This document shows positions 19,422-29,190 of a stretch of 64,000 nucleotides of DNA, piece by piece (the first letter of the stretch is position 1; the number at the start of each line of letters is the position of its first letter). Origin of the DNA: Euglena gracilis (taxonomy: Eukaryota; Euglenida; Euglenophyceae; Euglenales); NCBI GenBank assembly GCA_039621445.1, contig CP154954.1, positions 73,164,308-73,228,307 of the forward strand, read 5' to 3'. Below the pieces are notes generated by a model. It had not been told where the DNA came from and did no database searches. It was given only the letters and a program-made list of their open reading frames with translations. Made by a program: the position numbers and the translations under genes.

Positions 19422-20890
19422 CCAGCCACTCTGCCCAGGAAACTCTGGGAGAAGCTGCAATGGTTCCTCGCGGAAAGAGCGAGTACAACCAAGCACACAG
19501 TCCCCGAAGGACGGGTTCGGGACTGGGTGGCACCTGACTTTGACTACGAATCGCCAGAAACATGGCTCGTGGACAGGCCACCACCACCACAATTCCAGAT
19601 GGTCCTGGTGCAAGATCCCCTGGACCTCCGCCATGATTATTGGCGGTTGGAAAGGATGTAATGCCGAAACGGCATTACCAGGCCCATGTAAGGTAAGCGC
19701 CTTCATGGAGCCTGGACACCCCAGGAGACTCATACACTATACACTGGTAGCGGAAATCGCTAAACAGCCCTGGGATGAACCTGGGTCTGTGTCACACACT
19801 CTGCGCTCTGGATGGAAGCATCCAAGAGCCCCCCCCCCCGCCCCGCCACCCCCTCTACCAATGGCCATGCGGACGGAAACCGTCTGCAAGAGGTAAGCGC
19901 CTCTTATTGCGTCGTGAAGGAGCTACTGCTGTGAAGACCTTGGCAGCCGGGAAACCTGGCAAGCCGCTCAGTGACACACAGCACACAGCGCGCACGCCGT
20001 AATAATAGGCCAACTTGTCACTTTCGGCCAATAAGGCCGCTTAAGGCTGCCAGACAGCAAAAATTCTGTTCTGGCCTAAGCCAGACCCCCTCTCCTCCCT
20101 ACTTTCCCCCCACCCCCGCAAAGATGTGGGCGGCAGTCGGTTTTGTAAGTAGGCTTTTGTTTCCTAGTGCGGATATGACCGCCTAGGAGCCCTATCCGGG
20201 TATGACCAGGATAGGAGCCTGCCCCCCCCTTCCACACCTCTCCCCTCGGGTTTTCAGCGAATTGCTTGACCAACCCCGCGTGCCTTTGGCACACCCAAAG
20301 TGGGTGGATGGGACACTTTGTCAGGAAACCTGCCAAGCCCCGTTTCCCACGGTGGGCATTTCACACCCCACCTAAGCGGAAACGGCTAAAAGGTAACCGC
20401 GAAACGCGGCTAACCTTTTGCGCGTTTTTGGGCTTTGGGTGGATGCCACTGTGCGGAAAGGAGAGACACCGAATGGAGTAGTAGTGAACCCCACCGGGGA
20501 AACGTCAGATACCCTGACTGGACCCGGGAATCCCTGGTCCATGAAGGAAATCGGGCGTAGCCCTGGGAAGGCGATGTGTACCAGGCACGTCCCAGCTCTG
20601 TAGGATATCTGCAGAGTGGGTTCTGTGACGGTCGCACCACTGTGGAAACCACAGTTGGTAAGATCGTGGCAGACCCTTCTGGGATCTGCCACTGGACACG
20701 TCAGCACTTTTCTCTCCTTGCACCACAGGTGGTATTCTTCACTGTCATCAATTCCAAGTTTTACCATTGGTTTTGTCAGAGGGAAAACCCTCAGAACAAT
20801 CGAACTTGACTCCAGAAGAAAGTTCTGAAGTCTTTGTCTTGTGCTTTGCCACTTGGAGAATTGGGAACAAAAGGGGAAAACCACTTTTTG
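19422..20890. other. 3' region of element A, no gene recognised
   Basis: Rich in short perfect hairpins: a 9-bp stem at 19,658-19,678, 8 bp at 19,869-19,887, a compound stem at 20,388-20,419, 6 bp at 20,640-20,654 and 5 bp at 20,779-20,792. No polypurine tract or LTR found. It meets element B near 20,890. Confidence 0.5.
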
Positions 20891-23494
20891 TTACTCCAAA
20901 GACTTTTCCCTACCATAAGTAGGCGGCGCACCAAGGCAAAAGCAAAAAGCTTTTTCAGAAAGTCCCAAAAAGGGGAAAAGGGAAAGCTTTGGACGTACAC
21001 TCTGGTCCCCTGGGGGGGGGTCCTGGCTCGGTTGCCTCTGGGGCCCCCTGGGGGGGGGGGCCTGGCTCGGTTGCCTCTGTGGCTCCCTGGGGGGGGGGGG
21101 GGCCCTGGCTTGGAGGCCCTCTGGTGCCCCCTGAGTGGGGGGTCTTGGCTCGGTGGTTTTTTGGGGCCTCTCGGTGGCCCTCTGGGGGGCCTTGGCTCGG
21201 TGGCCCTCTGGGGCCTGTCGGCTTGCTGGTACCCCCTTGGGGGGCTTTGGCTGTTCGGTGCCCCATGGAGGGGGGGCTGGCTTCGGTTCCCCCTGGGGGG
21301 GGGGCTGGCTAGCTTCGGTTCCCCCTGGGGGGGGGGTGGCTTGGCTCGGTGCCACCTGGGGGCTGGGGTGGCTTGGCTCGGTGCCCCCTGGGGGGGCCTG
21401 GCTGTCTGTTTTGGGGTCGGCTGCCTGGATCCATGTCTCCCGTGGGGGGGGGGTGCCTGGCTGCCTTGGCTGTCTGCCTCCCCTCGCTGGCTGGGGGGGT
21501 GGCTGGCTGGTGGCCCCCTTGGGCCGCTGGCTTGTCTGTGTGGCCTCCGCCCCCCGCTCTGTCTTGGCCGTTGTCTTCCCTTGGCCGGTTAGGGGGGGTC
21601 TGCTCTGCCCCCGGCTGCCGCCCGCCTTTTGCTTCAGGCCTTGGGCGCCAGCCTTCTCCTGCCTCCACAGTATCCATGTCAGTGTGATGGACAGGGGCAG
21701 AGACATCCGCTGCCGTCCATCGGCTCGCCTCCGGCGGTGTAGTCTCCACATACGCAGCCTCAGCGTCTTGGACCACTGCGCAGCAGGCACTCTGACGAAT
21801 AGGAAGGCAAGGAACGGCAGTAGCAGCAGCAGCCCCACAAATACAACCCCCGCTACCCAGTACGATTTGACGCCAGTCTTTTCCAGCCACCCCCGGGGCA
21901 GTGGGCTGGCATGGGTAGCCGTGGGCAGGGGAAAATGGGTGGCCTCCGGGTTGGGGCCTGAAAGGGCAGGGACTAACCTGGGGTGTTTGAGGACGCAGAC
22001 ACCGGCGGTGGTGCCCTCTCGCCGCCTTGAGGCTGAGGACGGGTCCTGGAGGTGCAACGGGAAGGAATCATGGGTTGCGAATGCTCCAACGGGACAGGGA
22101 ATGAACGGGGCGCACTGGGTATGGGGGTGCACAGGAATAGAACGGTGTGAGAGGAACGGGGAGGGCGTGGCACAGGCCAGCGGTATGGGATGGTGAAGGC
22201 CCGTACACATCTGGAAGGCAGCAGAGGGAGGGGGCACCGCGTCCCCGCCTGCAGCCAGGAATTCGTTCGGAATGGGCACATATGGAGAATGGGTGAACAT
22301 TGCAGAGGCAGCCACAGCCGCCTGGGGGGCAGCCTCAGCAGCCTGGCCGGCAGCCACCACCGTCGCCTGGGGGGCGGCCACAGCAGCCTGGGAGGCAGCC
22401 ACAACCGCCTGGGGGGAAGCGTGCGGCAGCAAATGAGCGAACGCAGACACGGGCTGCGCGCATTCAGCTCCTGTCGATGGACACAGCAAGGTTAAAACCG
22501 CAGCAGAGGCGATCTGGTGATCAGCCTCCTGCGACAGCTGGTGAAACGCAGAGAAGGAGGGACGGTCGGACGGGTGGTGCACGAAGTGCAGCGGGACGGG
22601 CTGGTGCGATGCAGCGGCGGCGACGGTCCGCGGTGGATCCTGACCTGGCGCTGGCGGTGGATCGCGTGTCGGGACGTGCTGTGCTGCGATGTGCTGTAAC
22701 TCCCCTTCCTGGATGCTTGCCTCCTCGTCCTTCTTGGCGTCCTCGTCGGGCCAGACCCACTCCTCAGGTGGATCTTCCCACTCGGTGTTGTCGATGACCT
22801 CCTGCTCCTGCTTCTTCACCTCCGCGATGATGACCGCCACCTCAGTCGGGTTGCGGTGGAGGTAGTCCAGCAGGTCCACCTTGAGCTTCTTGGACTTGGC
22901 GTACTCGATCATCTGGTGAGAGTAGCGATGGAAGAAATTCTTCAACGGCTCCAACGTGAGAGTCGGGTGGCCATCCCACTTCACCTCGAACTCCCAGTCG
23001 CCGACGTCTCGTCTGCGGTGTTGCCGGATCTCCCCCACCGTCCACTCCTCGTTGTCCACGTCTTCTTGCGGTCTGGCCTGCCGGTAGACGAACATCTTGG
23101 GCGGGCCCCACAACCGCGTGTCATCGCGGTAGGCCTTCAGAAAGCAGCGGTGGGCCTCTTGGCGGCGTCCCTCCTCCAGCTCCAGCTCGTACGAGTGCTC
23201 GCCACGGCGCGCGGTGACCCGGGCTGGGCCAAGCCAGTAGCTCTCGAGCTTCAGGCCCGGCCGCCCCGGAGGCCGGAGGTACCACACGAGGTCTCCCTTG
23301 GCGAACTCCTCGAGGTCCTTCCTGCTACGGTTCTTCTGGTCCGCTTGCCGCTCGTGGAGGTCGTTGAGGACGTCGGCGACCTTCTGATCCACGGCCTTCT
23401 GCCTCTCGAAGAACGACACGGAGTCCTCCACCATGACCGCTTGTACTTGTACGGTACGCCACCAGTCCACGATGTCGTCCATACAGCACGTCAT
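20891..23494 (-). CDS. Element B: integrase C-terminus, chromodomain, membrane-segment extension
   Basis: 867 codons open. The N-terminal 120 residues are the integrase tail (Lys-Gly-Asp-Leu-Val-Trp-Tyr and a Gly-Pro-Ala-Arg-Val strand). A chromodomain follows (about residues 150-200) with Trp-Thr-Val-Gly-Glu-Ile and Val-Lys-Trp-Asp-Gly-His. Then come Ala/Gln-rich repeats, and a 20-residue Leu/Val/Phe segment (complement of about 21,798-21,857) flanked on its C-terminal side by Arg/Lys. The last 250 residues are Pro/Gln/Gly repeats. The upstream integrase is frameshifted, so it is not a functional polyprotein as it stands. An env-like role for the extension is speculative. Confidence 0.6.
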   Translation of the reverse strand: MTCCMDDIVDWWRTVQVQAVMVEDSVSFFERQKAVDQKVADVLNDLHERQADQKNRSRKDLEEFAKGDLVWYLRPPGRPGLKLESYWLGPARVTARRGEHSYELELEEGRRQEAHRCFLKAYRDDTRLWGPPKMFVYRQARPQEDVDNEEWTVGEIRQHRRRDVGDWEFEVKWDGHPTLTLEPLKNFFHRYSHQMIEYAKSKKLKVDLLDYLHRNPTEVAVIIAEVKKQEQEVIDNTEWEDPPEEWVWPDEDAKKDEEASIQEGELQHIAAQHVPTRDPPPAPGQDPPRTVAAAASHQPVPLHFVHHPSDRPSFSAFHQLSQEADHQIASAAVLTLLCPSTGAECAQPVSAFAHLLPHASPQAVVAASQAAVAAPQATVVAAGQAAEAAPQAAVAASAMFTHSPYVPIPNEFLAAGGDAVPPPSAAFQMCTGLHHPIPLACATPSPFLSHRSIPVHPHTQCAPFIPCPVGAFATHDSFPLHLQDPSSASRRREGTTAGVCVLKHPRLVPALSGPNPEATHFPLPTATHASPLPRGWLEKTGVKSYWVAGVVFVGLLLLLPFLAFLFVRVPAAQWSKTLRLRMWRLHRRRRADGRQRMSLPLSITLTWILWRQEKAGAQGLKQKAGGSRGQSRPPLTGQGKTTAKTERGAEATQTSQRPKGATSQPPPQPARGGRQPRQPGTPPPRETWIQAADPKTDSQAPPGGTEPSHPSPQVAPSQATPPPGGTEASQPPPQGEPKPAPPPWGTEQPKPPKGVPASRQAPEGHRAKAPQRATERPQKTTEPRPPTQGAPEGLQARAPPPPREPQRQPSQAPPPRGPQRQPSQDPPPGDQSVRPKLSLFPFLGLSEKAFCFCLGAPPTYGREKSLE
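20999..21600 (-). repeat. GC-rich tandem repeat with long G runs
   Basis: About ten degenerate copies of a roughly 45-55-bp unit on the + strand (a CCTGGCTCGGTTGCC-like core and runs of 7-13 G). On the - strand it encodes Pro-Pro-Pro-Arg-Gly-type repeats in element B's extension. The + strand ORFs here are by-products. Confidence 0.7.
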
Positions 23495-24461
23495 ACGCCC
23501 TCAGGCCGTGCTGCGCCTTGGAGTCGTTCAGCTTCTGCACTGCCCTGGACAGGGACCCCACCCAGGTGATCGGGGCCTCGGACTTCTCGCTCCGGATCCG
23601 CTTTTGCAGCTGCGTACCGAGGGACTCCGCCCGCCCGATCGCCGCGTGGTGGTACGCCTGGGAGTAGGCGTGGCGGATCCCGTGCAGGCCGCACATGCTG
23701 CGCCACCACGCGCCAGCGAAGTGCGGCCCGCGATCACTCGTGATCACGCTGGGCAGCCCGTGTGGCGACTACCACCCCCGATGCATCGCCTTCGCCACCG
23801 TGGCGGCGGTGAGGCCGCGCGTGTGGTGGGCCGTGGCCACGACCCACCCACTGTGGCGATCGACGCAGGCGGCGAAAACGTTGTACATCTGCCCCTCGAA
23901 GTCCACCTTCGGCATCACGAAGAGGTCGATGGCCACCGACGCCATGAGGTACGGCGGGTCGGGCGTCAGGCAGACCTTTAGACACAGCGGCTGGTGCAGG
24001 TGCTCGGTGGCCTGGTACACCGGGCACGTCCGCTGCAGCCCGCTGGCCACCTTCGCCGCCTCCATCCGGTCCGCGAGGACGTAGGTGCGCTCGGCCTCCT
24101 CCACCAGCCGGTCCCCGCCAATGTGGCCAGAGACGGAGTGATGCTCCCTCAGCACGTCCGCCAGCAGCCCGCTCGGCACACACCACCTCCCCGCCGAGTC
24201 GAGCCGCCCATCCACCAGCTGGAACCCGCTGGGCCAGCCCGGGCCGTTGTGGGCCTGGTCACAGACGGGCTTCCAGCGCGGGCATACCGCATACGCCTTG
24301 CTCCAGTCCATCTCGAAGACGTTGATGTCCAGGTCAGGCTGCGGAGGCACGTGATCAGCGGTTGACGCCACACCCGCTGCGGGCGCTGCAGAAGGGACTG
24401 ACGCGGCCGGTGACGGCACACCGGCTGCGGACGCTGGGACGGGCATGGCCGGTGATGACAC
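23325..24461 (-). pseudogene. Integrase of element B, frameshifted
   Basis: The first piece (24,461-23,769) has the zinc domain His pair near 24,135 and Cys near 24,030, and the first catalytic Asp in Val-Ala-Ile-Asp-Leu-Phe near 23,930. It ends near 23,770. The second piece (23,747-23,325) carries Ser-Asp-Arg-Gly-Pro-His-Phe with the second Asp and Gly-Arg-Ala-Glu with the catalytic Glu (about 23,625), where the usual Gln-Ala-Asn before it is altered. Frame changes near 23,760 and 23,480 break it. Confidence 0.7.
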
Positions 24462-25585
24462 CCCGGCTGTGGGCGCTGCGGACGGTGCGATGGACTGCGG
24501 TGCGGTGGACTACGGTGCTGGGGATGGGACTGGCGTTGGCGCGTTGGATGATGGTGCTGGCACGGACTCTGGTGATGCGATGCACGACGCGACGGTGGGA
24601 CTGCTGCGGCCGCGGGAGACGAAGCTGAAGGGTGAATCTCGCGTGGGTGCTGGGATCGGGCACCGTGCAGGGCGTCTGCTGGGGCGTCTCGGGCGTTGCG
24701 CTGCGTGTCGAGGCGGCTGCGCGTGGTGACGGCGATGTGGGACGCTGACGGGACCGTTGCGAACGACTGGAGCGGGATCAGCTGGATGACGGCCAGCTCT
24801 CTCCCCTCCTTCAGGGTTGACCTCTCCACCTGCTCCGCCATGGTCTCCTCGTCCTCGGGATGCACCGCCTTCGGGGTCGACTTCTCGCGCAGCTTCTCCT
24901 CCAGGATGTGGGCCTTCATCTCCTTCGTGTCGGCCTCGGTGCCGTGCCACGAGGTGTCGCGCCAGCCTTGTTGGGCCGGGTAGGCCCAGCGGGACATGGC
25001 ATCGCCCACGACGTCGGTCTCGCCGGGGTCGTGCACCACGGTGATGCGGAACTCATTGAGCTTCGCATGCCATCTGGCCCGCCTCCCCTGCGGGCCCACT
25101 CCGGCGACGTACTCCTTGTACCACGACTCCAGGTTGCCGTGATCGGTCAGGACGAGGATCTCGTTGTCCATCAGGAAGCCCGCCCACTTTTCGAGGGCGG
25201 CCACCACGGCATACGTCTCCTTGTCCCGGACATCCCACCGAAGGCGCTGCCCCTCGGTGAGCTTCCAGGACATGAAGGCCACCGGGACGGAGGCCCCCGG
25301 CCGCAGGTCCTCCACCCGCGGCACGCCGTCGACCTTTGGGAACTGCTCCAGCACCGCTCCGATGGCGTAGTCCGACGCGTCGGTGCGCAGGACGAACGGC
25401 TTGGCTGGATTGATGTGGTACAGCTCCGGGTCGGCGACGAGGGCCTTCTTCAGCTTGTCGAACGAGTCCTGCTCCTGCTCCGTCCACACCACTGAGTGCT
25501 TGGATCCCGCCTTGGTCAGCTCCCTCGGCAACTTCAGCTTCTCCAGCAACGGCGCCGCCAGCTCCGCGTACAGTCTCACGTAGGG
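24462..25585 (-). pseudogene. RT thumb and RNase H of element B, truncated at the 5' end
   Basis: Starts in the RT connection (Ala-Ala-Pro-Leu-Leu-Glu), then RNase H with Thr-Asp-Ala-Ser-Asp-Tyr-Ala near 25,385, Lys-Glu-Thr-Tyr-Ala near 25,215, Leu-Thr-Asp-His near 25,150 and a degraded Asp-Ala-Met-Ser-Arg near 25,000. The Val-Thr-Thr-Arg-Ser linker motif before integrase is at about 24,730. Beyond 25,585 no RT sequence remains. Confidence 0.7.
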
Positions 25586-25704
25586 CAGCGCCGTCCGGCT
25601 TGGTGGTGTGGGGGCGGACGCGGGTGCTGGTGACGGCGACGGCAGTATCGCGCTGGGTGGGAGGGCTGCTTGGCGGGTTGGTGGGGTGCGCTCACACAGG
25701 TATC

Positions 25705-26390
25705 TGTGGGCCGCCGGCTTTCGCCGGCAGCCAAAAATTGCCAGAAAGCGCAAATTTCAAAGTCGCGGGTAACAGCCAATCAGTTAAAAAACTTACTTTG
25801 ATCTTTCAAACTCTGTTTTTTTTCACAGAACTTGAGGAGTTTTCCCCATTATTTGGCAAAGAAGGAATACCTTGGTATTGAATTTGGACATTCACATTCT
25901 TGGTGAGAATTGGAAGTGTATTCAATTGTTGGTGGACTTTGAATTGTAATTGCACATTGGTTTTTGAAGTCAATTTGGTTGTTGAAGTCAAGAAGGAGAC
26001 AAGTCAAGAACCTACAACACCGCCACCACCTCTTCCCCTATACCGCCTCCCCTCCTTGCCCCCGGTTTGCCCCATTTCACATTCGCACACTTCAGTTTTC
26101 ACAGTTCATTTTCAATTGTTCACTCAAGCTACTTTCAGTTTTTTACTTTCAAAGTGTCAAGGTTCAGTGGGGTGTCTGTGGGTGTTTGGTTTTGTTCTCA
26201 AGGTGTGCAAGAGAGTGCGAGAGAGTGTGAGAGAGAGAAAGAGAGAAAAGTGTGATTTAAATGCAAATGGCAGATTTTTCGTTTTTTATAAAGATTTCGG
26301 AAAACATTGAAAAAACGATCCTACGCGCCGGCTGGGGTTGGGGAAACCACCTGGGTGAAAAAATGGGGGTTGGCCTGAGCCAACCAACTC
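25705..26390 (+). repeat. 5' LTR of element F (3' boundary uncertain)
   Basis: Starts TGTGGG. Positions 25,710-25,892 match 60,934-61,143, where a purine tract precedes the LTR. GATCCTACGC, found near the end of C's LTRs, lies at 26,317-26,326, 611 bp from the LTR start against 603 bp in C, so the LTR should end about 60 bp later. A (GA)n run lies at 26,217-26,249. No clear primer site follows. Confidence 0.55.
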
Positions 26391-26528
26391 CCCGAGAAAG
26401 CGCGGGCCCCACCCCGGAAACACCCACCCCCCTGCTGTCGGTGGTCATCCACGACGGCGAGGACCCCCCCCGGGCCCTCGGCCCACCGGGGCTCGCCGGT
26501 CGTTGGGGCGACCGGCGGCGCGTAGGGG

Positions 26529-27540
26529 GTGGGGCCGGTGAACATGGTCACAGAGGTTTGTTCTGCTGGCTCTGCCAGCAGAATCATTGAGGATTTTTCA
26601 GATTCGGTGAACGTCGTCGCAGAGATTTGTTCCGCTGCCTCTGCCAGCAGAATCAATGCGAAGTTTTCAGATTCGGCTGACATCACAAGCAAAGGTTGTT
26701 TCACTGACCCAGTCAGTGAACATTTTTCAGAGGCGGTCGACACGGTCACAGAGCTGGTGGCTGTGGCAGCAGAATGGTACACGAGGACAGTTTTCTCAAC
26801 CCTGTGGTCTTTGAATTTTCAGAAGCAGAAAATCTGCTCGTTTCCCGGTCAATCTGTCCGAATTTCAGATTGTAGTAAAAAATTTCTGAGCTCTGTGGCA
26901 GAAAGCTGCATTCAGAATGAAATGAAAACTGAATTTTCTGCAGCCCAGTTTTCAGAACCTGTGGCACCATTGCAAACCATGATGGAATCTGTGGCAGAAA
27001 ACAATTTTCAGACTGCAGAATCTTTATCGGCTTCAGGATTTTCAGAAATGACACAGGAATCAGAATCTGATTCTGCTTCGGAGAGGGGGTTAATTACGTG
27101 CATAAGGCCCATCACGGTGGCAAGGCCAGAAAATTTTCAGCTGGTTCCACTGCACAGCAGTGATGAGGAACCAGACCCCCCAGCTTACGAAAGCGAAACA
27201 GAGGAAGAAAAACAGGCTGAAAGCACGATTATTCAGCAAATTGGTTATGCGAAGAATGAAAGCTGCTGGCATGTGGCCAGTAAACGTTTCAGGTTTTCAG
27301 CAAAATTCTGTGTCGTCACGAGACAGCAGCCCAGGGACAGAACAAAATTTTTTGTTTTTAACAGCCCAGCCAGCACCATTGCTGTTAACACAGAGTTCAG
27401 AATCGCAGTCAGCACAGCCAGCTGCAGCCCAGCGGCAGGTTTTTCAGCCAGCCCAGCCGTTTTCGGCTGAGATATCTGTCACAGCCCAGATGACTTCACA
27501 GGTTTTTCAGCCAGCCCATCAGTTTTCGGCTGAGTCACCT
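26529..27540 (+). pseudogene. gag: gag of element F, N-terminal repeat region
   Basis: Open from 26,529 to 27,470, with a frame change near 27,160-27,300 after which the reading matches the frame used at 46,404. It starts with three imperfect repeats of about 25 residues, each with a Cys and ending in a Phe-Ser-(Asp/Glu) unit; two contain 9-10-bp perfect hairpins. Then Gln/Ser-rich sequence with repeated Gln-Val-Phe-Gln-Pro-Ala. A similar protein is encoded antisense at 50.2-51.07 kb. Interrupted at 27,540 by C. Confidence 0.6.
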
Positions 27541-28210
27541 TGTGCGCAGTCCGAGGGTGCCCGCCCCAAGGAGGGGTCCCAAGGAGGCCCAAAGGGGCCA
27601 CGAAGGGCCGCAAGGGGGCTCCAAGGCCCCCAAGGGCCTTTTGAGGCCCCACTGGCCCCCAAGGGGGCCCCACAGCCCATTTTGAGCAAGCCAAGGGAAG
27701 GTAAAGGAGGGGGCAGTTTGAGGGGGCCAACAGGCAACCCCCAAGGGGATGCGCAAGCCCTGCAGGGCTTTGCGCAAGCATGCGCACCCCCTTGGTGGGC
27801 GCTCAGATGGCGCAATTCATTAAGAATTGCGCAAAGCATACCAAGTAGCCCCCCCAGCTGTAGCCCCCCTCCAATTGTACATTTTCTGTTCACAGGGCTC
27901 TGTTCACATACTGCCATTTGTGTTCACCAATTGTTTGCTTGCAAGGGAATTCAAGGACATTTCAAGGAAATACAAATAACAAATTTCAAGTTCAAGTCTC
28001 ATTGATCAAGAATTCAAGTTCATTTGTTGAGGCAAAAGTATGTCATTTTCAACGCCACCATCCTTGCCAACACCCACCCCTACCCCACTTTTCCTCCAAG
28101 GGGAAAACCCCCACCAGGTGGGCCCGATGGGCTCAAATTTAAACGATCCTACGCGGGTTGCGCCGCCAGGGGTCCCTTCACAGGGACCTCAGGAGGGGCA
28201 ACCCCATACA
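27541..28210 (+). repeat. 5' LTR of element C
   Basis: 670 bp, TGTGCG to ATACA. Pairs with 45,735-46,403. Contains GATCCTACGC at 28,145-28,154 and a 7-bp-stem hairpin at about 28,171-28,188. Confidence 0.88.
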
Positions 28211-28222
28211 TGGTAGCAGAGG
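28211..28222 (+). promoter_or_regulatory. Primer-binding site, initiator tRNA-Met type
   Basis: TGGTAGCAGAGG directly follows the LTR and matches the complement of the 3' end of eukaryotic initiator tRNA-Met. Confidence 0.85.
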
Positions 28223-28391
28223 GGGGTTTGAGCCCTCTGGGCTCACACTATGTGAGCCTGGGGAACTCCCAGATTACCAGGAGGATGACGAAGACGACAG
28301 CCACAGCCCCAGCAGTCAAGGCCAGCAGCTCCTGGCCATTGCCGGGCAGGCCCAGCCGGACCCCCAGCAACCAGAACCATCTGGGTCCGGC

Positions 28392-29190
28392 ATGGCATTG
28401 CCCAGCAGCCTGGGACTGCTGTCAGGCATGCCCAGCCTGGTCATGCCGGGTTTTGTCAATGACATGACCAGGCAGGTCATGTGGCAATTCGCCATGCAGG
28501 GAAAGATCAAAGAAGAAGAGGAAGAACCAGAAGAAGAAGAAGACAAAGAGGAATTTGCAAGCCAGGCCCAGCCCCTTCTACTGCAGGCGGGGCCCTGGCA
28601 AAACCCTGGGGATGCCGGGCCGGCACATGCGCCGGTGGGCCATGTCGGGTCTGGGCATTTCCCTGCCGGACCCGACCATTGCTCGCTGGTGCATGCCGGT
28701 CCCGGGCATGACGGGCCCCAAGGACATGCCCCAGACCCAGCCACCCAGTGGCAGCTGCAGGAGCTGCCCCCAGCAGGGGTTTTGATGGAGGACGAGGACC
28801 AGACAGCCCAGGGGGGGTTGGTGCCAGAACAGAGCCCGAAGGGGAGGCACCCCCCGCACCCCCCCCAGAGGTTGTGGGAGGAGGCGGAGGCACAGGCCGC
28901 TGCCTCAGTGGTTCTGGGGCAGGAGATCCAGCAGTTGGATGGTTGGGTTGGCGACCTGCAAAGTCGGCTCGCTGAAGCGGGGGCCACCACAGCTGCTTCA
29001 GTTAGCCGCCTGGAGCAGTTGGTGTCCTTGCAGTTTCAGCGGGTCACTGAAAATTTCCAAGGAGTGGTGCAGCAAATGGAAAGGACCCAGGCTGGGCTAG
29101 CGTCCCAGCTGGCCGAAAATTTTCAAAATCTGCAGCAGAAGCAGATGGAAAATTTTTCTGGGGGGATGACGGCCCTGAGTGGTGACCACC
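28392..29190 (+). CDS. gag: gag of element C, N-terminal part
   Basis: First in-frame ATG at 28,392 (the frame is open from the primer site). Pro/Gly-rich with an acidic Glu-run near 28,510-28,550, His/Gly-rich repeats, then a coiled coil from about 28,880. The coiled coil continues in another frame from about 29,179, so a frameshift lies near 29,165-29,190. Whether it is programmed or a mutation cannot be told from one copy, because the triplicated segment starts downstream. Confidence 0.6.

Larger units (their letters stand above)
438..20800 (+). mobile_element. Ty3/gypsy element A, decayed, host of three nested insertions
   Basis: Order on the + strand is gag (coiled coil, zinc knuckle, Arg/Ser-rich tail), aspartic protease, NPPY-like domain, RT, RNase H, integrase, chromodomain, then a long extra ORF (ORF3). 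The element is split by alpha, beta copy 1 and gamma; deleting each with one 4-bp target duplication rejoins the frame exactly. Several frameshifts and three isolated in-frame stops (6779, 10,566, 12,375) show decay or recoding. Neither LTR was identified, so the outer limits are estimates. The right limit is where A's characteristic short hairpins stop. Confidence 0.75.
20891..25585 (-). mobile_element. Ty3/gypsy element B, 5'-truncated pol
   Basis: On the - strand: end of RT thumb and RNase H, linker, integrase, chromodomain, and a long C-terminal extension with a membrane segment. Everything upstream of the RT thumb is missing, with a junction near 25,585. At least two frameshifts lie in the integrase. 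No LTR recognised on either side. GC-rich codon use differs from the adjoining element A. Confidence 0.75.

Noticed and set aside
1-20890. LTRs of element A
   Set aside because: No direct repeat seen between the left edge and 19.4-20.9 kb; the 5' LTR may lie outside the window.
20834-22196. Long Gly/Trp/Leu-rich + strand ORFs
   Set aside because: Created by G runs antisense to element B's Pro-rich repeats.
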